From: Bacillus_BD oryzisoli_A
Lineage (GTDB): Bacteria; Bacillota; Bacilli; Bacillales; Cytobacillaceae
Direction: 5' to 3'
NCBI RefSeq assembly: GCF_043641075.1
Contig: NZ_JBHZRC010000001.1
Coordinates: forward strand, 310,001 to 374,000
Length of the DNA stretch: 64,000 nucleotides
Each line of letters begins with the position of its first letter. The first letter of the stretch is position 1. The notes below the pieces were generated by a model. That model made no database searches, had not been told where the DNA came from, and saw nothing but the letters and a program-made list of their open reading frames with translations. The translations under genes and the position numbers were made by a program. Shown piece by piece: positions 59,723-64,000 of the stretch.

Positions 59723-60736
59723 ATGGGAAAGGATAGTATTAAGCTTACAGCTCCTGAAATTTCAAGTCTTTGGACACAATATTTATTTGATACGATGTCA
59801 ATTGGCTTTATGAAATATGCATTGGAACACTTAGAAGATGAAGATATAATCGAAATCTATACGCTTGCCATGGAGTATTCAGAAAAGCATGTCCAAAAAA
59901 TAGAAGAATTATTAAGAGAAGAGAACTTTCCAATACCCCAAGGCTTCACAGAAGAAGATGTAGATATCCATGCTCCTCGTCTTTTTCAGGATCCATTTTA
60001 TCTGCATTATATGTATATTATGGCAATGCAGGGGATTACCGGATATGCCCTTTCCCTTAGTACGTCTATTCGGTCGGATATAAGAAACTATTACATAGAT
60101 TGTAATAAGGAAGTTACGAATCTTTTTGAAAAAACAATTGATGCTCTACTAACGAAAGGACTATTTTCTCGGCCACCAGTGATTACGCCTGCAGAGTCGA
60201 CAGACTTTGTCCATCAGCAAAGCTTTCTAACCGGATGGATTGGCAAGAGACGCCCCTTAACAGCTATGGAAATTGGCGATATTACATTTAATATGAACAA
60301 AATGAATATGCATGTGGCATTAAAAGTTGGTTTTTGTCAGGTTGCTCAATCTGAAAGAGTACGTCAATACATTAATAGAGGAAGGGAAATTTCCGATAAA
60401 CATATCGAGGTTTTCGACTCGATTTTTCGAGAAGAAAAACTGAACTCCCCGATATCCTGGCAAGCTCTTGTGACGAATTCGACAACATCACCTTTTTCAG
60501 ACAAGTTCATGATGTATCAGGTGCAGCTGTCCACACAGCTCGCGATAGCTTATTATGGTACAGCTTTAAGTGTTACGGCAAGAAGAGACCTTGCACTCAA
60601 ATATGTAACGCTTACGTCAGAACTATTACGATTTGCTGAAGATGGTACAAACCTAATGATAGATATGAATTGGCTGGAGGAACCCCCAACTGCAAGTGAC
60701 CGCAGGGCTTTAACAAAAAGTCTAAAAGTTAAATAA
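59723..60736 (+). CDS. DUF3231-family protein
   Basis: 337-aa protein made of two DUF3231 repeats, each a ferritin-like helical bundle: repeat one about residues 5-160 (LTAPEISSLWTQYLFDTMSI ... EHLEDEDIIEIYTLA ... SEKHVQKIEELL), repeat two about 175-325 (PLTAMEIGDITFNMNKMNMH ... SDKHIEVFDSIFREE). Each has a conserved SxKHIxxxE-type motif that could bind metal. In bacilli such proteins are frequent, often made in sporulation and near coat-protein-like genes, but their function is unknown. Ribosome binding site AGAGGAGG; monocistronic. Confidence 0.85.
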   Translation: MGKDSIKLTAPEISSLWTQYLFDTMSIGFMKYALEHLEDEDIIEIYTLAMEYSEKHVQKIEELLREENFPIPQGFTEEDVDIHAPRLFQDPFYLHYMYIMAMQGITGYALSLSTSIRSDIRNYYIDCNKEVTNLFEKTIDALLTKGLFSRPPVITPAESTDFVHQQSFLTGWIGKRRPLTAMEIGDITFNMNKMNMHVALKVGFCQVAQSERVRQYINRGREISDKHIEVFDSIFREEKLNSPISWQALVTNSTTSPFSDKFMMYQVQLSTQLAIAYYGTALSVTARRDLALKYVTLTSELLRFAEDGTNLMIDMNWLEEPPTASDRRALTKSLKVK

Positions 60737-60935
60737 AAGGACTGTATCGGCTCATTCTTTTATAAATATCACTGGCCATAAGGAGAAACAGCATTCACGT
60801 CATTCTCCTATAAATTGGAATTTTCGGAAAACAATTTGCACTTTTGTAGAAAGAATGGTATAAATATAATAATTATTTTTCGAATAATATGTAAAAATAT
60901 TTCTAAATGTGTTGAAACAGGGGGAATTCGGTAAG

Positions 60936-61895
60936 ATGGAAAATCGTAATAAGATTATAGACTGTACGATTCGTGATGGTGGTTTAGTAAATAATTGGGA
61001 TTTCAGTGTGGAATTTGTTCAAGACTTGTATAACGGTTTAAGTGAAGCCGGTGTTGAATATATGGAAATTGGCTACAAAAACTCTGCTAAACTATTAAAT
61101 GCTACTGAACCAAATCATTGGAGATTTCTTGATGATAAATTCTTAAAGGAAATCATCCCGGAGAAAAAGTTTACAAAGCTATCTGCACTTGTTGATATAG
61201 GCCGTGTTGATCCAAATGATATTCTTCCACGTGAAGAAAGTATTTTAGATATGATTCGTGTAGCGTGTTATATTCGAGAGGTAGATAAAGGCTTAGAACT
61301 TGTCCAAATGTTCCATGATCTAGGCTATGAAACGTCCTTGAACATTATGGCTTTATCAAGTGTTCCTGAGCGTCAGCTAATTGAAGCATTTGAAATGGTG
61401 AAGGAAAGTCCAGTGGACGTTGTCTATATTGTTGACTCATTTGGAAGCTTAGATCCAGCAGATATTGAGCATCAAGTGAAAAAATTCCAAGCCATGCTTC
61501 CGAACAAGCAGCTGGGCGTACACACACATAACAACATGCAGCTAGCGTTTGCAAATACTATTACGGCCATGAGAAATGGTGTTGTATATCTTGATTCATC
61601 AGTATATGGAATGGGACGTGCGGCTGGTAACTGCAATACAGAGCTTCTTGTCAGCTATATTCAAAAATGCAGCTATGAGATAAAACCAGTACTTGAAATC
61701 ATTCAGAAGCATATGCTTGCAATGCGTGAGAAGTGGGAGTGGGGCTATATCATTCCTTATATGATTTCTGGATCATTAAATGAACATCCTCGTGTTGCAA
61801 TGGCATACCGTAACAGCGATGATCGTGATAAATTCGTTGAATTCTATGACAAAGTAACATCACCAGAAGCAAGTCTTGCGCCATCAACTAGATAA
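60936..61895 (+). CDS. DRE-TIM metallolyase-type aldolase
   Basis: 319-aa TIM-barrel enzyme of the HMG-CoA lyase/4-hydroxy-2-oxovalerate aldolase superfamily. It starts MENRNKIIDCTIRDGGLVNN, with the Arg/Asp pair of the DRE motif in DCTIRDGG (Cys replaces the more common Asp-x-Thr spacing), the metal His pair in LGVHTHNNMQLAFAN and the glycine loop GMGRAAGNCNTELLVSYI. The ATG at 60936 is used; GGGGG lies 13 bp upstream. A strong terminator follows. Related proteins in bacteria are encoded in nucleoside-sugar or antibiotic clusters; here it is a single gene, so the substrate is unknown. Confidence 0.85.
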   Translation: MENRNKIIDCTIRDGGLVNNWDFSVEFVQDLYNGLSEAGVEYMEIGYKNSAKLLNATEPNHWRFLDDKFLKEIIPEKKFTKLSALVDIGRVDPNDILPREESILDMIRVACYIREVDKGLELVQMFHDLGYETSLNIMALSSVPERQLIEAFEMVKESPVDVVYIVDSFGSLDPADIEHQVKKFQAMLPNKQLGVHTHNNMQLAFANTITAMRNGVVYLDSSVYGMGRAAGNCNTELLVSYIQKCSYEIKPVLEIIQKHMLAMREKWEWGYIIPYMISGSLNEHPRVAMAYRNSDDRDKFVEFYDKVTSPEASLAPSTR

Positions 61896-61899
61896 TATA

Positions 61900-61937
61900 A
61901 AAAAGTACCTCAAAATTCTTGAGGTACTTTTACTTTT
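61900..61937 (+). terminator. Terminator after the aldolase-like gene
   Basis: AAAAGTACCTCA pairs with TGAGGTACTTTT over a 7-nt loop, followed by ACTTTT. Confidence 0.92.
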
Positions 61938-61982
61938 ACCGTTTAATTTTCAAACAAAGTAAAACAAATCCATATTTTTTTT

Positions 61983-62010
61983 AAAGCACATAGGTTATGT
62001 GCTTTTTTAT
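61983..62010. terminator. Second stem-loop, 3' of the small convergent gene
   Basis: AAAGCACAT pairs with ATGTGCTTT over a 5-nt loop with T- and A-rich flanks on either side, so it can serve either direction. Confidence 0.7.
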
Positions 62011-62013
62011 TTT

Positions 62014-62232
62014 TCACGGCATTAAATATATATCATGATGAGGAGGATTGTCTAATTTTGATTGTTTTAACAATCCATCCTTAACAAGTTCCTGTAGGCC
62101 CTTTTCAACCTCTTCCGGTTTAACATCGAATAGATCTGCTACTTTCACAGATGAAATGGTCATGTATTTCGGTTTCTTCGTAGATGACTGTATCATGGAT
62201 TGAACGCGATTAAGAAGTTGATGTTTATCCAT
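62014..62232 (-). CDS. Small winged-helix-like protein, 72 aa
   Basis: MDKHQLLNRVQSMIQSSTKK leads into TISSVKVADLFDVKPEEVEK and GLQELVKDGLLKQSKLDNPP, a helix-helix-turn-helix-wing pattern typical of small winged-helix proteins. AGGAGGTGGAG ribosome binding site; the stop is followed by a hairpin. It is divergent from the formate dehydrogenase gene 107 bp away and could regulate it; equally it may be unrelated. No family name is recognised. Confidence 0.7.
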   Translation of the reverse strand: MDKHQLLNRVQSMIQSSTKKPKYMTISSVKVADLFDVKPEEVEKGLQELVKDGLLKQSKLDNPPHHDIYLMP

Positions 62233-62339
62233 TACTCCACCTCCTGTTATTTATTAATAATTTTACCAGTATTGTAAATATTATTAGAGAAATTAATAAG
62301 AACTGGTAGCAGTAGGAAACAACATAAGGAGGATCGCAA

Positions 62340-64000
62340 ATGAATGAATCAAGGTTTTCAATTCAAATAGATGGGAGGGATTTTCCTTTCCAACCGGGGC
62401 AAAAGGTTCTTGAGGTGGCAAGGGAGCAGGAAGTATTTATTCCAGGTATTTGTTATCACCCAAATCTTGGAACAATCCAGACATGTGATACTTGTTATGT
62501 AGTGGCTGATGGTCAATTGATGAGATCCTGTACATTAAGGGCAGAACCTGGGATGCAAATTGAAACGATGTTACCTGAAGTTAAGTCTGCACAGTACGAG
62601 GCCATGTCTAGAATTCTAAAAAATCATGAGCTATATTGTACAGTATGTGACAATAATAATGGAAATTGTACAGTACATAATACGGTGATGGAAATGGGAC
62701 TTGCCCATCAGAAATATCCTTTTCGGGCAAAGCCGTACCCCCCTGATCACTCACATCCTTTTTACCGTTATGAGCCGGACCAGTGTATTTTATGTGGACG
62801 TTGTGTAGAAGCCTGCCAAGATTTACAGGTTAACGAAACATTGTCAATTGATTGGAGTCGTGACGTTCCCCGTGTCATTTGGGACAATGATGTGCCAATC
62901 GATCAGTCATCCTGTGTTTCCTGCGGACATTGTGTAAGTGTTTGCCCGTGTAATGCATTAATGGAAAAATCGATGCTTGGCAATGCCGGATTTTTAACTG
63001 CCATTCCGCCAAAAATCATGGGACCCATGATTGATACGATTAAAGAAGTAGAACCTGGTTACAGAGAAATCCTGGCTATCTCGGAAATGGAGGCGGCCAT
63101 GAGAAAGGCGAAAATAAAACGGACAAAGACAGTTTGTACGTATTGCGGTGTCGGGTGCAGCTTCGAGGTTTGGACAAAGGATCGTGAAATATTAAAGATT
63201 GAACCCACACCTGAAGCACCGGTAAATGGAATTTCAACCTGTGTGAAAGGAAAATGGGGCTGGAATTTTGTCAACAGTGAAGAACGTTTGACAAAACCGC
63301 TTATCAGAAAAGGCGAGGAGTTTGTGGAAGCCACTTGGGACGATGCTCTATCATTGATTGCAGAGAAATTAACAAGCATTAAAGAGGAGCATGGGCCTGA
63401 CTCCATTGGCTATATCGCTTCGTCAAAATGCTCAAATGAGGAAAATTATTTATTTCAAAAATTCGCTCGTTCAATTATGGGAACAAACAATGTGGATAAT
63501 TGTTCTAGGTACTGCCAGTCACCAGCAACCTCAGGGCTTATGAGAACAGTTGGAATTGGAGGTGATTCAGGTACCATTGAAGATATCGTGGCATCTAATC
63601 TAATCCTTATTGTCGGGGCAAATCCTGCTGAATCACATCCTGTTCTCGCTACTAGAATTAAAAGAGCGCATAAGCTTTTTGGACAAAAGCTTATCGTAGT
63701 AGATTTACGGGAAAATGAGCTTGCACAAAGAGCTGATCTGCATCTTCATCCAAAGCCGGGATCTGATATCATTTGGCTCAATGCTATTACGAAATATTTC
63801 TTAGATCAGGGCTGGGAGGATTCGGATTTTCTGTCTAATCGCGTGAATGGTCTTGATGAGTATAGGGCTTCTTTGGAAAAATATACTCTTGAATACGCTG
63901 TAGAAAAAACAGGTTTAAGTATGGAACAATTGCTAAAGCTGGCCGAATTAATCAAGGAAGCAGATTCAATGTGTATGCTTTGGGCAATGGGTGTCACTCA
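62340..64000 (+). CDS. fdhA: Formate dehydrogenase-like molybdopterin oxidoreductase (3' end outside window)
   Basis: First 553 codons of a NuoG/FdhF-type formate dehydrogenase alpha subunit, similar in layout to YjgC/YrhE of B. subtilis; the frame runs off the right edge. N-terminal [2Fe-2S] Cys38, 49, 52, 64; a His-Cys3 [4Fe-4S] site (His96, Cys100, 103, 110); two ferredoxin motifs CILCGRCVEACQ and CVSCGHCVSVCPC; catalytic domain [4Fe-4S] CTYCGVGC ... STCVKGKWGWNF. The Mo-ligand position is Cys392 in DNCSRYCQSPATSGL, where E. coli FdhF has selenocysteine. No in-frame TGA was found. Start ATG 62340 follows AAGGAGG. Confidence 0.93.
   Translation, partial: MNESRFSIQIDGRDFPFQPGQKVLEVAREQEVFIPGICYHPNLGTIQTCDTCYVVADGQLMRSCTLRAEPGMQIETMLPEVKSAQYEAMSRILKNHELYCTVCDNNNGNCTVHNTVMEMGLAHQKYPFRAKPYPPDHSHPFYRYEPDQCILCGRCVEACQDLQVNETLSIDWSRDVPRVIWDNDVPIDQSSCVSCGHCVSVCPCNALMEKSMLGNAGFLTAIPPKIMGPMIDTIKEVEPGYREILAISEMEAAMRKAKIKRTKTVCTYCGVGCSFEVWTKDREILKIEPTPEAPVNGISTCVKGKWGWNFVNSEERLTKPLIRKGEEFVEATWDDALSLIAEKLTSIKEEHGPDSIGYIASSKCSNEENYLFQKFARSIMGTNNVDNCSRYCQSPATSGLMRTVGIGGDSGTIEDIVASNLILIVGANPAESHPVLATRIKRAHKLFGQKLIVVDLRENELAQRADLHLHPKPGSDIIWLNAITKYFLDQGWEDSDFLSNRVNGLDEYRASLEKYTLEYAVEKTGLSMEQLLKLAELIKEADSMCMLWAMGVT

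Noticed and set aside
62340..64000. Selenocysteine codon in the formate dehydrogenase
   Set aside because: Codon-by-codon reading found no in-frame TGA; the active-site position is TGC (Cys392).

Overview
The window looks like chromosomal DNA of a low-GC, endospore-forming member of the Bacillaceae. The evidence is the B. subtilis-like gene run desK-desR / lexA-yneA-yneB-ynzC-tkt / sirA-yneF-ccdA-yneI-yneJ-yneK, the sporulation gene sirA, GerPF-type spore germination proteins, AGGAGG-type ribosome binding sites and CcpA cre sites. The species cannot be fixed from sequence alone. A selenocysteine tRNA gene (selC) is present, which is uncommon among bacilli and narrows the possibilities.

Region by region. 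1-1530: the end of a DesK-type kinase (cut by the window edge) and its DesR regulator. 1554-1788: a dense cluster of palindromes resembling an IS200/IS605 right end or omega-RNA remnant. 1804-10935: SOS genes (lexA, yneA, yneB), ynzC, transketolase, a bile-acid-symporter-family carrier, sirA, yneF, and the ccdA/yneI/yneJ/yneK group. 11129-11225: selC. 11410-14602: a ferritin-like protein, a Phe-Gly-Arg-Pro/Tyr-Gly repeat protein, two GerPF-like proteins, an Hsp20-like protein and a small membrane protein; several of these look spore related. 14855-22587: a complete, translationally coupled Wadjet-type anti-plasmid SMC operon in the order jetD-jetA-jetB-jetC. 22835-29290: an L,D-transpeptidase, then a LacI-type regulator with a sugar-binding lipoprotein, an IolG-like dehydrogenase and a sugar isomerase. 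A 28-nt sequence at 29405-29432 matches the selC 3' end at 23 of 28 positions in the same orientation. It may mark the far end of an approximately 18-kb segment inserted at selC, or it may be a decayed tRNA copy.

29707-36019: a hydroxyacyl-CoA dehydrogenase, small unknowns, an Eis-like acetyltransferase, a FabI paralogue with a MaoC hydratase, and an M3 oligopeptidase. 36524-46930: a short-chain acyl-CoA module made of acyl-CoA dehydrogenase, EtfB, EtfA, a membrane Fe-S oxidoreductase, 3-hydroxybutyryl-CoA dehydrogenase, a crotonase, a CoA-transferase and a PucR/V4R-type regulator. Together these could interconvert butyryl-CoA and acetoacetyl-CoA and exchange CoA with free acids. 47071-49494: three poorly known proteins. 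49697-56996: an aldolase of the HpaI/GarL family, a CitS/DcuS-type two-component system, a CitMHS citrate-type transporter with an upstream cre site, an AEC carrier, a YdcZ-like protein and a GarR-type reductase; this is probably a carboxylate or sugar-acid utilisation region. 57047-59588: a DHA2 drug exporter and a divergent TetR regulator. 59723-64000: a DUF3231 protein, a DRE-TIM aldolase-like enzyme, a small winged-helix-like protein, and the first 553 codons of a molybdopterin formate dehydrogenase with cysteine at the selenocysteine position.
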